A stretch of DNA of 54,342 nucleotides from Pseudomonas frederiksbergensis. Lineage in GTDB: Bacteria; Pseudomonadota; Gammaproteobacteria; Pseudomonadales; Pseudomonadaceae. Shown here one piece after another: positions 31,730-41,400 of this stretch. The stretch is from assembly GCF_003732665.1 (NCBI RefSeq), contig NZ_MOBP01000028.1:1-54342 (forward strand), written 5' to 3'. Both the position numbers and the translations under genes were made by a program. The first letter of the stretch is position 1, and each line of letters begins with the position of its first letter. Below the pieces are notes generated by a model. It was not told the DNA's origin and made no database searches. It saw only the letters and a list, made by a program, of their open reading frames with translations.

Positions 31730-33310
31730 ATGATCACGTTACTCGGACACAACTACATCGGCGGCCATCGCAGCGCCAACGGTTCCGTACAACTGCAGAG
31801 CCTCGACGCCAGCACCGGCGAGCCGCTGCCGGGCACCTTTTTCCAGGCCACCGAAGACGAAGTGGACGCCGCTGCCCAAGCGGCCGCCGCCGCGTACCCG
31901 AGCTACCGCAACCTGAGCGCCGAAAAGCGTGCGACGTTTCTCGACGCCATCGCCGATGAAATCGATGCGCTGGGCGATGAATTCGTCGCCACCGTGTGCC
32001 GGGAAACTGCACTGCCGGCCGGGCGCATCCAGGGCGAACGCGGGCGCACCAGCGGCCAGATGCGCTTGTTCGCCAAGGTCCTGCGGCGCGGCGATTTCTA
32101 CGGGGCGCGCATCGACCGCGCCTTGCCGGAGCGCCAGCCGTTGCCGCGTCCGGATCTGCGTCAGTACCAGATAGCCCTCGGGCCAGTGGCGGTGTTCGGC
32201 GCCAGCAATTTCCCCTTGGCGTTTTCCACGGCGGGCGGTGATACCGCTTCGGCATTGGCCGCCGGTTGCCCGGTGGTGTTCAAGGCCCACAGCGGGCACA
32301 TGGCAACCGCCGAATGGGTGGCCGACGCGGTCATCCGCGCCGCCGAGCGCACCGGCATGCCTGCCGGGGTGTTCAACATGATTTATGGCGGCGGTGTCGG
32401 TGAGTGGCTGGTCAAGCATCCGGCGATTCAAGCGGTGGGCTTCACCGGTTCGCTCAAGGGCGGCAATGCCCTGAGCCACATGGCCGCGACCCGGCCCCAG
32501 CCGATCCCGGTGTTCGCCGAGATGTCGAGCATCAACCCGGTGTTCCTGCTGCCCGACGCCCTGGCGGTGCGCGGTGAACAGATCGCGGCGCAACTGGCCG
32601 GTTCGGTGACGTTGGGGTGTGGCCAGTTCTGCACCAATCCCGGTTTGGTCATCGGCCTGCGCTCGCCGCAGTTCAGCGGGTTTTTGCGGCAGTTTTGCGC
32701 GCATATGAATGAGCAACCGGCGCAAACCATGCTCAATGCCGGTGCGCTGGTCAGCTATGGCCTGGGCCTTGGCGCCTTGCACGAACACCCGGGGCTGACG
32801 CACCTGGCCGGCCACCCGCAGCAGGGCGAGCAGGCTCAACCGCAGGTGTTCAAGGCTGATGTCAGCCTGTTGCTCAACGGCGATGAGCTGCTTCAGGAAG
32901 AAGTCTTCGGGCCGACCACCATCGTCATCGAAGTCGACGATCAGGCGCAGTTGGCCGCCGCGCTCCACGGCTTGCGCGGGCAACTGACAGCGACGCTGAT
33001 TGGCGAGCCCGAGGAGTTGCTGGAATACCGTTGGCTGGCGGAGGCGTTGCAGGAAAAGGTCGGACGGATTCTGCTCAACGGCTATCCGACCGGCGTCGAA
33101 GTGTGCGAGGCGATGGTGCATGGCGGGCCGTATCCGGCGACGTCGGATTCACGGGGAACCTCGGTCGGGACACTGGCGATCAATCGTTTCCTGCGCCCGG
33201 TGTGTTTCCAGAATTATCCGGATGCGCTGCTGCCCGAGGCCTTGCAGAACGCCAATCCGCTGGGGATTCGGCGCCTGGTGGACGGGGAGGTGAGTGATCG
33301 GGTGTTGTAA
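31730..33310 (+). CDS. alpha-ketoglutarate-semialdehyde dehydrogenase
   Basis: A 526-aa NAD(P)+ aldehyde dehydrogenase of the 2,5-dioxovalerate type. Catalytic Cys301 (GQFCTNP), general base Glu264 (FAEMSS), Asn160 (GASNFP) and cofactor Lys185 (VFKAHSG) are present, with the FTGS turn at 238-241. The length above 500 aa and the HSGH motif are typical of the NADP-type KGSADH group rather than ordinary ALDHs. It should convert 2,5-dioxopentanoate into 2-oxoglutarate, the exit of the operon to the TCA cycle. It follows the AraD1 gene by 42 bases. Confidence 0.9.
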   Translation: MITLLGHNYIGGHRSANGSVQLQSLDASTGEPLPGTFFQATEDEVDAAAQAAAAAYPSYRNLSAEKRATFLDAIADEIDALGDEFVATVCRETALPAGRIQGERGRTSGQMRLFAKVLRRGDFYGARIDRALPERQPLPRPDLRQYQIALGPVAVFGASNFPLAFSTAGGDTASALAAGCPVVFKAHSGHMATAEWVADAVIRAAERTGMPAGVFNMIYGGGVGEWLVKHPAIQAVGFTGSLKGGNALSHMAATRPQPIPVFAEMSSINPVFLLPDALAVRGEQIAAQLAGSVTLGCGQFCTNPGLVIGLRSPQFSGFLRQFCAHMNEQPAQTMLNAGALVSYGLGLGALHEHPGLTHLAGHPQQGEQAQPQVFKADVSLLLNGDELLQEEVFGPTTIVIEVDDQAQLAAALHGLRGQLTATLIGEPEELLEYRWLAEALQEKVGRILLNGYPTGVEVCEAMVHGGPYPATSDSRGTSVGTLAINRFLRPVCFQNYPDALLPEALQNANPLGIRRLVDGEVSDRVL

Positions 33311-33322
33311 ACACCACAGATC

Positions 33323-33417
33323 AACTGTGGGAGCGGGCTTGCTCGCGAAAGCGGTGGCTCAGGCAACATGGATGTCGACTGACCCATCGCTTTCGCGAGC
33401 AAGCCCGCTCCCACAAA
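33323..33417. repeat. REPIN (group I)
   Basis: Group I arms face each other between the converging KGSADH and EamA genes. The centre reads GGCTCAGGCAACATGGATGTCGACTG-like, degenerate against other copies. Confidence 0.93.
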
Positions 33418-33442
33418 GGGTGAGCAATCGTCTTCAGATTGA

Positions 33443-34351
33443 TTACTGCTCAGTCAACTCCGGCGCCTTCACCACCGCCGGTTTCAACACCAGCCACAAC
33501 GCCGCCGCAATCAACACCCCGCCATAGATGTGCGCCATCGACAACGGCTCGTCCAGCAGCAACGCGCCCCACAACACGCCGAACGGCGGGATCATGAAGG
33601 TCACGGTCATCGATTTCACCGGGCCGATGGAGCTGAGCAGGCGGAAGTAGATGATGTAGGCAAACGCGGTGCAGACCAGGCCCAGGCCCAGCAGCGACAG
33701 CCACACACTCCAGCCGCCCCAGCTTGCCGGTGGATGACTGATCACGCTGTAACCGAACAGCGGCAACAGGAACAAGGTCGCGCCGAGCATGCTGCCCAGC
33801 GCCGACAATCGGCTGTCGAGGCCGCCGGCATGATCCAGCCAGCGGCGGGCGAGGAACCCGGCGAAGCCGTAGCAAGTGGTCGCGAGCAGGCAGGCGAGGG
33901 CGCCCATCAGCAGTTGCATATCGAACGCCACCGGCCCGGCCCGGGTCAGCACGCCGACACCGAACAGGCCGAGGAATACGCCGCCGAGTTTGGCTGCGGT
34001 GAGTTTTTCATGGAAGAACAACCCGCCGATCAGCACGCCCATCAATGGCGTGGTGGCGTTGAAGATCGCCGAGTAACCCGCCGGCAACACTTGCGCGGCC
34101 ACCGAATACAGGGTCGCCGGAATCCCGGAGTTGATCACCCCCAGCAGCATCACGGTTTTGAGTTTGCCTTTGAAATCCCAACTGATGCGCATCAGCCCGA
34201 GGATCACCAGCAACCCGACTGCCGCAATCGAAACGCGGAAAAACGCCGTGGGAACGGTGCCAATCACCGGGGCGATGATGCGCATGAACAGGAAACTCGC
34301 GCCCCAGATCGCCGCCAGCGACAGTAAACGAAAAATATCGACAGGGCTCAC
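33443..34351 (-). CDS. EamA/DMT family transporter
   Basis: A 302-aa drug/metabolite transporter with ten predicted membrane segments in two EamA repeats. The second repeat starts near residue 150. The GTG at 34351 is the start, since AAGGAG lies 6 bases upstream on the minus strand. It stands alone between REP elements. Family members export amino acids or small metabolites. I cannot tell the substrate. Confidence 0.87.
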   Translation of the reverse strand: MSPVDIFRLLSLAAIWGASFLFMRIIAPVIGTVPTAFFRVSIAAVGLLVILGLMRISWDFKGKLKTVMLLGVINSGIPATLYSVAAQVLPAGYSAIFNATTPLMGVLIGGLFFHEKLTAAKLGGVFLGLFGVGVLTRAGPVAFDMQLLMGALACLLATTCYGFAGFLARRWLDHAGGLDSRLSALGSMLGATLFLLPLFGYSVISHPPASWGGWSVWLSLLGLGLVCTAFAYIIYFRLLSSIGPVKSMTVTFMIPPFGVLWGALLLDEPLSMAHIYGGVLIAAALWLVLKPAVVKAPELTEQ

Positions 34352-34433
34352 GGTGCACTCCTTCCTTTATGGGGACGGAAGTGTTGCCGAGAGGCCTGAG
34401 GATCGCAACCGTAAATCGGGCATTAAATTTTCA

Positions 34434-34566
34434 TTGTGGCGAGCGAGCTTTTTGTGGCGAGGGGGCTTGCCTGTGGCGAGCGAGCTTGCTCGCGCTTGAG
34501 TGCGCAGCGCTCACAAAATCCTGGGGCCGCTGCGCAGCCCAGCGCGAGCAAGCTCGCTCGCCACAA
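34434..34566. repeat. group III REP doublet with extra truncated left arms
   Basis: The left side has three successive left-arm fragments of the GTGGCGAGCGAGCTTGCTCGCG family: 34436-34452, about 34453-34472 and 34473-34495. One complete arm faces the right arm (34543-34566). The centre carries TGCGCAGC-rich inverted repeats. It lies between two minus-strand genes. The tandem fragments suggest repeated insertion or replication slippage. Confidence 0.85.
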
Positions 34567-34584
34567 GTGAACTCCTAGGCAGGC

Positions 34585-36210
34585 TTAAATAATGAAGCGC
34601 GTCACCAACCCATTCAGGTCCACCGCCAGGCGCGACAGTTCCTGGCTGGCGGCGGAGGTCTGGGTGGCACCGGCGGCGGTCTGGGTCGAGAGGTCGCGAA
34701 TGTTCACCAGGTTCTGATCGACCTCGCGGGCCACCAGCGCTTGCTGTTCGGCGGCGCTGGCGATCACCAGGTTGCGTTCGTTGATCTGCGAGATCGATGC
34801 GGTGATTTTTTCCAACGCCTGCCCGGCGCTGTTGGCCCGGCGCAAGGTCTGGTTGGCCTGCTCGGCGCTGCTTTGCAAAGCGCTGACCGTGGCCCCGGTG
34901 CCTTGCTGGATGTTGTTGATCATCAGCTCGATTTCTTCGGTGGAGTTCTGGGTGCGCTGGGCCAGTGAGCGCACCTCATCGGCAACCACGGCAAACCCGC
35001 GCCCGGCCTCACCGGCACGTGCCGCTTCGATGGCGGCGTTGAGCGCCAACAGGTTCGTTTGCCCGGCGATGCCACGAATCACTTCCAGCACCTTGCTGAT
35101 GTCCTGGGCCTGACCCGCCAAGCCCTCGGCCTGTTGCGAGGCGCCGAGCACTTCACTCACCAGGCCTTGAATCGAGGTGATGGTTTCGCTGACCTGCACA
35201 TGCCCGTGCTTGCTGTCCTCGTTCGAGGCCTGGGACGCCTCGGCACTGGACACGGCATTGGCCGCCACTTCATCCACCGCCGTACTCATCTCGGTCACGG
35301 CAGTGGCGGCCTGTTCGATCTGATCGTTCTGCTGTTGCAGGCCACGGGTACTGGTTTCCATCACCGAACTCATTTCCTCGGCGGCGGAAGCGAGTTGCTG
35401 CGCCGAATCGCTGATGCCACGGATGGTCGTGCGCAAATGGCTTTGCATGTCGGCCAACGCCTCAAGCAAATGCGCGGCTTCGTCCTTGCCCTGGCTGACA
35501 ATCTGCCCGCTCAGGTCACCGGCGGCGATCCGTCGGGCCACGCTCAGGGCCTGGTTGATCGGCGCGGTGATGCTGCGGGTCAGCAGCCAGGCCAGGGCCA
35601 GGGTCGCGAACAGCGCGACGACGATGATCAGACCGACAATCCACTGCGCCCGCTGATACATCCGCGCGGCTTCGGTGGAGGCTGCTTCGGCACCTTTTTG
35701 ATTGAAACTGATCATGGCTTCCAGGGATTTATCCAGCACACCACCCTGGGGCGCCAGTTCCGTATTGAGGCGGGTGTAGGCTTGCTCCGATTGGCCGGCG
35801 TCAATCTGGCCGATGATCTGGTCGAGAATCGCCATGTACTTGGTCACGTCCGCGCTCAGGCTGGCGAGCATGGCCCGCTCCTGGTCACTGGCGAGCAATT
35901 GCTTGTGATCGTTGAGGCGCTTGAGCAGGTCCTGGCGTTGGGCGCTGATGATGCCTTTGCTCTTGTCCCGCACGGCCGGCTGACTGTTGGCGATCAAGCG
36001 CAGGGATTCGAGGCGAATGGTGGCGATGTTCGTCGCGCTGTCGTGGATGCTCTCGATACTCGGCATCCACGATTCTTCGATCACGCTGGCGCTTGCACGC
36101 AGGGTCGCCATCTGACCCAGGCCGAACAGGCCGACCACGACTAGCAGACTGGCCAAAACGGCAAAACTCAAACCGGCGCGCAAACCTATGCGCATGTTCC
36201 TGATGGACAT
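34585..36210 (-). CDS. methyl-accepting chemotaxis protein
   Basis: A 541-aa transmembrane chemoreceptor. TM1 is at about 10-32, a four-helix-bundle periplasmic sensor at about 35-185 (NIATIRLESLRLIAN), TM2 at about 190-212, HAMP at about 213-265, and the cytoplasmic coiled-coil signalling domain follows, with the hairpin tip EAARAGEAGRGFAVVADEVR near 393. There is no CheR/CheB pentapeptide at the C-terminus. The ATG at 36210 has AAGGAGC upstream and the TTG before it is not needed. The ligand is unknown; this 4HB type often senses organic acids or amino acids. Confidence 0.93.
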   Translation of the reverse strand: MSIRNMRIGLRAGLSFAVLASLLVVVGLFGLGQMATLRASASVIEESWMPSIESIHDSATNIATIRLESLRLIANSQPAVRDKSKGIISAQRQDLLKRLNDHKQLLASDQERAMLASLSADVTKYMAILDQIIGQIDAGQSEQAYTRLNTELAPQGGVLDKSLEAMISFNQKGAEAASTEAARMYQRAQWIVGLIIVVALFATLALAWLLTRSITAPINQALSVARRIAAGDLSGQIVSQGKDEAAHLLEALADMQSHLRTTIRGISDSAQQLASAAEEMSSVMETSTRGLQQQNDQIEQAATAVTEMSTAVDEVAANAVSSAEASQASNEDSKHGHVQVSETITSIQGLVSEVLGASQQAEGLAGQAQDISKVLEVIRGIAGQTNLLALNAAIEAARAGEAGRGFAVVADEVRSLAQRTQNSTEEIELMINNIQQGTGATVSALQSSAEQANQTLRRANSAGQALEKITASISQINERNLVIASAAEQQALVAREVDQNLVNIRDLSTQTAAGATQTSAASQELSRLAVDLNGLVTRFII

Positions 36211-36547
36211 CAATTGTGCTCCTTGGGCGATTAGGGATTGAGTCCTCGTGTACCGAAGATCTTGTTGTTAGGCGGGTGATGGCGAGGTGTATATCAAAGT
36301 GCCATCATTTTGGTAAGACCAATCTGTAAGGCTCTGTTTCGGTGGATACAGGGCCGGTGAGTGTCGAAACCCCCGTCTGCCAAGGGTTTGTGCTGACTGA
36401 TCGGACGGATTACTGACCGATCGGTCGATGAAAAAATCTGCCACAGGCCCCGCCCGACCCTCCACATCAATGGCAAAAATTACGCTTCTCCTGCACCCGG
36501 TTCACTGGCTAAGCTCAGGGTTCCGAAATTCCCGCAGAGGTCTCACC
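36211..36547. promoter_or_regulatory. mcp/aceK divergent region with a 12-base palindrome
   Basis: There is no gene in these 337 bases. A perfect palindrome GACCGATCGGTC (36415-36426) is preceded by a similar GACTGATCGG (36395-36404). TetR-type repressors bind sites of this form, but no tetR gene is near. AGAGG precedes the aceK ATG at 36548 by 7 bases. Confidence 0.45.
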
Positions 36548-38269
36548 ATGCCGCAGCAATGGCCCGCCGCCGACATCGCTCGAAAGATCCTCGATGGCTT
36601 TGACGATTACCGCGAGCATTTCCGCCAGATCACCGACGGTGCCCGGGCGCGTTTCGAGCAGGCCCAGTGGCAGGAGACGCAATCGGCGTCGGCGGCGCGG
36701 ATCAACCTCTACGAAGAAAAGGTCGGCGAAACCGTCGAGCGCCTGCGCGAAGCCTTCGCTGACGATGTGCTGATGGAAGTGAGCTGCTGGCCGCTGGTCA
36801 AAAGTGCCTACATCACCCTGATCGACCTGCGCTTCGACGATGAACTGTCCGAGACCTGGTACAACTCGATTTTCTGCGGGCTGTTCAGCCATGACCTGAT
36901 CAGCGACGGCTGCATGTTCATCCACACCACCCGACCGAGCCTGCGCCGGGCCCGGGCGGCGCAAACCCGGACTTATAAGCCTCAGGGACATTTGTCGGAA
37001 ATGCTGGCGAGCATCTTTGCCGACTACCGCTTCAGCGAGGATTACGCCGACCTGGCTGGCGACCTGCGCCGCCTCGAAGCACAACTGCGGGAGAACCTGC
37101 CGGACTGGGTGTGCAAGGACCCGGAACTGAGCGTCGAACTGTTTTCCTCGGTGCTCTACCGCAACAAAGGCGCGTACCTGGTGGGGCGCATCTACACCCG
37201 GGACGAACAATGGCCGCTGGTGATTCCGCTGTTGCACCGCGAAGGTCGCGGCATCCAGATCGACGCGCTGATCACCGATGAAGCGGACGTGTCGATCATT
37301 TTCTCGTTCACCCGTTCGTATTTCATGGTGGATGTGCCGGTGCCGGCGGAGTTCATCGGCTTCCTCAAGCGCATCCTGCCGGGCAAGCACATCGCCGAGT
37401 TGTACACTTCGATCGGCTTCTACAAGCATGGCAAGTCCGAGTTCTACCGGGCGCTGATCAACCACCTGGCCAACACCGACGACCAGTTCATCATGGCCCC
37501 CGGCGTGCGCGGCATGGTCATGAGCGTGTTCACCCTGCCGGGCTTCAACACCGTATTCAAAATCATCAAGGACCGCTTCTCGCCGTCGAAAAACGTCGAC
37601 CGCGCCACCGTGATCGAGAAGTACCGCTTGGTGAAAAGCGTCGACCGGGTCGGGCGCATGGCCGATACCCAGGAATTCGCCGACTTCCGTTTCCCGCTGA
37701 GCAAATTCGAGCCGGCGTGCCTGGAGGAACTGCTCGATGTGGCGCCGTCCACGGTGTCGGTCGAAGGCGACACAGTGCTGATCCGCCACTGCTGGACCGA
37801 GCGGCGCATGACGCCGCTGAACCTCTACCTGGAAAACGCCAACGAGGCCCAGGTGCGCGAGGCGCTGGAAGATTACGGTCTGGCGATCAAGCAACTGGCG
37901 GCGGCGAACATCTTTCCCGGTGACATGCTGCTGAAGAACTTTGGCGTCACCCGACATGGGCGGGTGGTGTTTTATGACTACGACGAGATTTGCTTTCTGA
38001 CCGAGGCCAACTTCCGCCACATCCCGCAACCCCGCACGCCGGAAGATGAAATGGCCTCCGAGCCGTGGTACTCGATCGGGCCGCTGGATGTGTTTCCGGA
38101 AGAGTTTCCGCCGTTTTTGTTTGCCGATTCCGGGCAGCGCAAGTTATTCGATGAACTGCATGGCGAGTTGTACAACGCCGATTACTGGAAGAGCTTGCAG
38201 GAGGCGATTCGGGCGGGGAAGGTCATCGATGTGTTCCCGTATCGGCGTAGGGGCCTGGATAACGAGTAG
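36548..38269 (+). CDS. aceK: isocitrate dehydrogenase kinase/phosphatase
   Basis: A 573-aa AceK, the bifunctional enzyme that phosphorylates isocitrate dehydrogenase to divert carbon into the glyoxylate shunt and removes the phosphate to restore the TCA cycle. The regulatory N-terminal half is followed by the kinase-like C-terminal half, with GVRGMVMSVFTLPGF and NIFPGDMLLKNFGVTRHGR, the latter carrying the catalytic Asp and Asn region. The start at 36548 is chosen because the longer frame from 36428 has no ribosome site. It is not linked to aceA or aceB here, as usual in Pseudomonas. Confidence 0.95.
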   Translation: MPQQWPAADIARKILDGFDDYREHFRQITDGARARFEQAQWQETQSASAARINLYEEKVGETVERLREAFADDVLMEVSCWPLVKSAYITLIDLRFDDELSETWYNSIFCGLFSHDLISDGCMFIHTTRPSLRRARAAQTRTYKPQGHLSEMLASIFADYRFSEDYADLAGDLRRLEAQLRENLPDWVCKDPELSVELFSSVLYRNKGAYLVGRIYTRDEQWPLVIPLLHREGRGIQIDALITDEADVSIIFSFTRSYFMVDVPVPAEFIGFLKRILPGKHIAELYTSIGFYKHGKSEFYRALINHLANTDDQFIMAPGVRGMVMSVFTLPGFNTVFKIIKDRFSPSKNVDRATVIEKYRLVKSVDRVGRMADTQEFADFRFPLSKFEPACLEELLDVAPSTVSVEGDTVLIRHCWTERRMTPLNLYLENANEAQVREALEDYGLAIKQLAAANIFPGDMLLKNFGVTRHGRVVFYDYDEICFLTEANFRHIPQPRTPEDEMASEPWYSIGPLDVFPEEFPPFLFADSGQRKLFDELHGELYNADYWKSLQEAIRAGKVIDVFPYRRRGLDNE

Positions 38270-38297
38270 GACATAGCGTTTCTGGTGGATGGGCTGA

Positions 38298-38382
38298 CGC
38301 CTTCGCGAGCAAGCCCGCTCCCACAGGGGATTTGTGAGCACTGCAAATCCAATGTGGGAGCGGGCTTGCTCGCGAAAGGGTC
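38298..38382. repeat. outward-facing group I REP pair
   Basis: The right-arm core comes first (CTTCGCGAGCAAGCCCGCTC) and the left-arm core second (GTGGGAGCGGGCTTGCTCGC), so the order is inverted relative to a REPIN, as at 11439. It lies between aceK and hrpA on the same strand; the centre contains ACAGGGGATTTG...CAAATCC. Confidence 0.92.
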
Positions 38383-38478
38383 AGGCACGTTGTTGTGTCA
38401 TGCGCCGAACCATCATTTATGCGCGCAAATCTGCGACAATCGCCCCCCTGCGCCACTAGACGACTTATTGCGTACCTG

Positions 38479-41400
38479 ATGACTGACGAATCGCCTTCCA
38501 TCGACAAACTGCTGAAAAACCTCGATCACGCCATGATTGCCGACCGCCACCGGCTGCGGCGGCAGTTGCTTGAGCTGCGCAAGAAACCTGACGAGGCCAA
38601 GCTGGCCCAGTGGGTGACGCGCATGCAGGCGTCCTGTGATCAGGTGCTGGCGCGGCGTGCCAGCCTGCCGGTGATTCGTTACGACGACAGTTTGCCGATC
38701 GCCGCCAAGCGCGACGAAATCAAAGAGGCGCTGCTCAAGCATCAGGTGCTGATCATTGCCGGCGAAACCGGTTCGGGTAAAACCACCCAGTTGCCGAAGA
38801 TCTGCCTGGAAATCGGGCGCGGCCAGCATGGTTTGATCGGCCACACCCAGCCCCGTCGAATCGCTGCACGCAGCGTCGCCAGCCGGGTGGCTGAAGAACT
38901 GGCCACGCCGTTGGGCGCGCTGGTCGGCTATCAGGTGCGGTTCGAGGATCAGAGCGATTCCAATACCCTGATCAAGCTGATGACCGACGGCATCCTGCTG
39001 GCGGAAACCCAGAACGACCGCTATCTCGAACGCTATGACACGATCATCGTCGACGAAGCCCACGAACGCAGCCTCAACATCGACTTCCTGCTCGGTTACC
39101 TGAAAACCCTGCTGCCGCGCCGCCCGGACCTGAAAGTCATCATTACGTCGGCGACCATCGACCTGGAGCGTTTCTCCAAGCATTTCGATGACGCGCCGAT
39201 TGTCGAAGTCTCCGGCCGCACCTTCCCGGTAGACACCTGGTATCGCCCCCTGACCCTGGAGCAGGACGAAGAGGGCAACCGCGTCGAGGATGACTTGACC
39301 GTGGACCAGGCGATCCTCGCCACCCTCGACGAAATCGCCGCGTTTGAACGCAGCGAGCGCAAGAGTCCTGGGGATGTGCTGGTATTCCTGCCCGGCGAGC
39401 GCGAGATTCGCGACGCGGCGGACATGCTGCGCAAGGCCCAGCTCAAACACACCGAAATCCTGCCGCTCTATGCGCGCTTGTCGCCGGCCGAGCAGCAGCG
39501 GATTTTCCAGTCGCACCCAGGCCGACGCGTGGTGCTGGCGACCAACGTCGCGGAAACCTCGTTGACGGTGCCGGGTATTCGCTATGTGATCGACAGCGGC
39601 ACCGCACGCATCAGCCGTTACAGCTACCGCGCCAAGGTCCAGCGCCTGCCCATCGAAGCGATTTCCCAGGCCAGCGCCAACCAGCGCAAAGGTCGTTGCG
39701 GGCGGGTCGAGCCGGGCATTTGCATTCGTCTTTATGGCGAAGAAGATTTCATCGGCCGGCCGGAATTCACCGACCCGGAAATCCTGCGCACCAACCTTGC
39801 CGCCGTAATTTTGCAGATGCTGCATTTGCGCTTGGGCGAGATCACCGATTTCCCGTTTATCGAGCCGCCGGATGGCAAAGCCATCAGCGACGGTTTCAAC
39901 CTGCTGCAAGAACTCTCGGCAGTGGATCGCAACAGCCAACTGACGCCGCTGGGACGCAATCTTGCGCGCCTGCCGGTGGACCCGCGCATGGGCCGCATGT
40001 TGCTCGAAGCGGCAAAACTCGGCAGTTTGCAGGAAGTGCTGATCGTCGCCAGCGCCATGTCGATTCAAGACCCGCGCGAACGTCCGCCGGAACGCCAGCA
40101 AGCGGCGGATCAGGCCCACGCACAATGGAAAGACGTGGATTCGGACTTCGCCGGGCTGGTCAATCTGTGGCGCGGTTTTGAAGAACAGCGCCAGGCGTTG
40201 ACCGCCAGTCCGTTGCGCAACTGGTGCCGCAAGAATTTCCTCAACTACTTGCGCCTGCGCGAGTGGCGCGATTCCCATCGACAGTTGAGTCTGATCTGTC
40301 GCGACATGCAGTTGACCCTCAACAAAGAACCGGCGGATTACCCGAAACTGCACAAAGCCGTGCTCTCGGGTCTGCTCAGCCAGATCGGCCAGAAAACCGA
40401 AGAGGGCGACTACCTCGGCGCGCGTCAGCGGCGTTTCTGGATTCACCCGTCATCCGGCCTGGGCAAGAAGCGCCCGCAATGGCTGATGGCCGCCGAACTG
40501 GTGGAAACCACCAAGTTGTATGCGCGCATGGTGGCCAAGATCGACGCCGACTGGATCGAGCCGCTGGCCGGGCACCTGATCAAGAAAAACCACTTCGAAC
40601 CGCATTGGGAGAAGAAGCGCGGCCAGGTTGTGGCGTTTGAACAGATCACCTTGTTCGGGCTGATCGTGGTGGGGCGCCGACCGGTGCATTACGGGCCGAT
40701 TGATCCGGTGGTGTCCCGTGAATTCTTCATTCGCGAAGGCCTGGTCCGGGGCGAAATTCAGTCCAAGGCCAAGTGCCTGACCGCCAATGCGCAGTTGCTG
40801 GAGCAGCTCGACGAACTGGAGGCCAAGGCCCGGCGTCGCGACATCCTCGCCGACGAAGAAACCCTGTTCGCCTTCTACGATGCGCGGCTGCCGGCGGAGA
40901 TTCACCAGACCGCGACCTTCGACAGTTGGTACAAGGTCAACAGCCAGAAAGACCCGCAACTGCTGATCATGCGCGAAGAAGACGTGCTGGCCCGCGAGGC
41001 CAGTGAAGTCACCGCGCTGCATTACCCGGACACCTTGCACATCGGTGATCTGGAATTGGCCCTGAGTTATCACTTCGAACCCAATCACCCCCGCGACGGC
41101 GTGACCCTGCGGGTGCCGGCGCCGCTGTTGCCGATGCTGCCGCCGGAACGCCTGGAATGGCTGGTGCCGGGCGTCATTGAAGCCAAATGCATCGCGTTGG
41201 TCCGCAACCTGCCCAAGGCGCTACGCAAGAACTTCGTGCCGGTGCCGGACTTCGTTAAAGCCGCGTTGCAGCGCATGACGTTCGCCGAGGGCTCATTGCC
41301 CCAGGCCCTGGGCCGTGAACTGCTGCGCATGACCGGGGCGCGGGTCAGCGATGAAGCCTGGGCCGAAGCGGCGCAGCAGGTCGACAGCCATTTGCGCATG

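Noticed and set aside
36515..38029. 504-aa minus-strand ORF opposite aceK
   Set aside because: Shadow frame of aceK with low-complexity composition; AceK is unmistakable on the plus strand.
38413..40446. 677-aa minus-strand ORF opposite hrpA
   Set aside because: It is a high-GC shadow of the hrpA reading frame. It lacks family features or a ribosome site, while hrpA has full helicase motifs.
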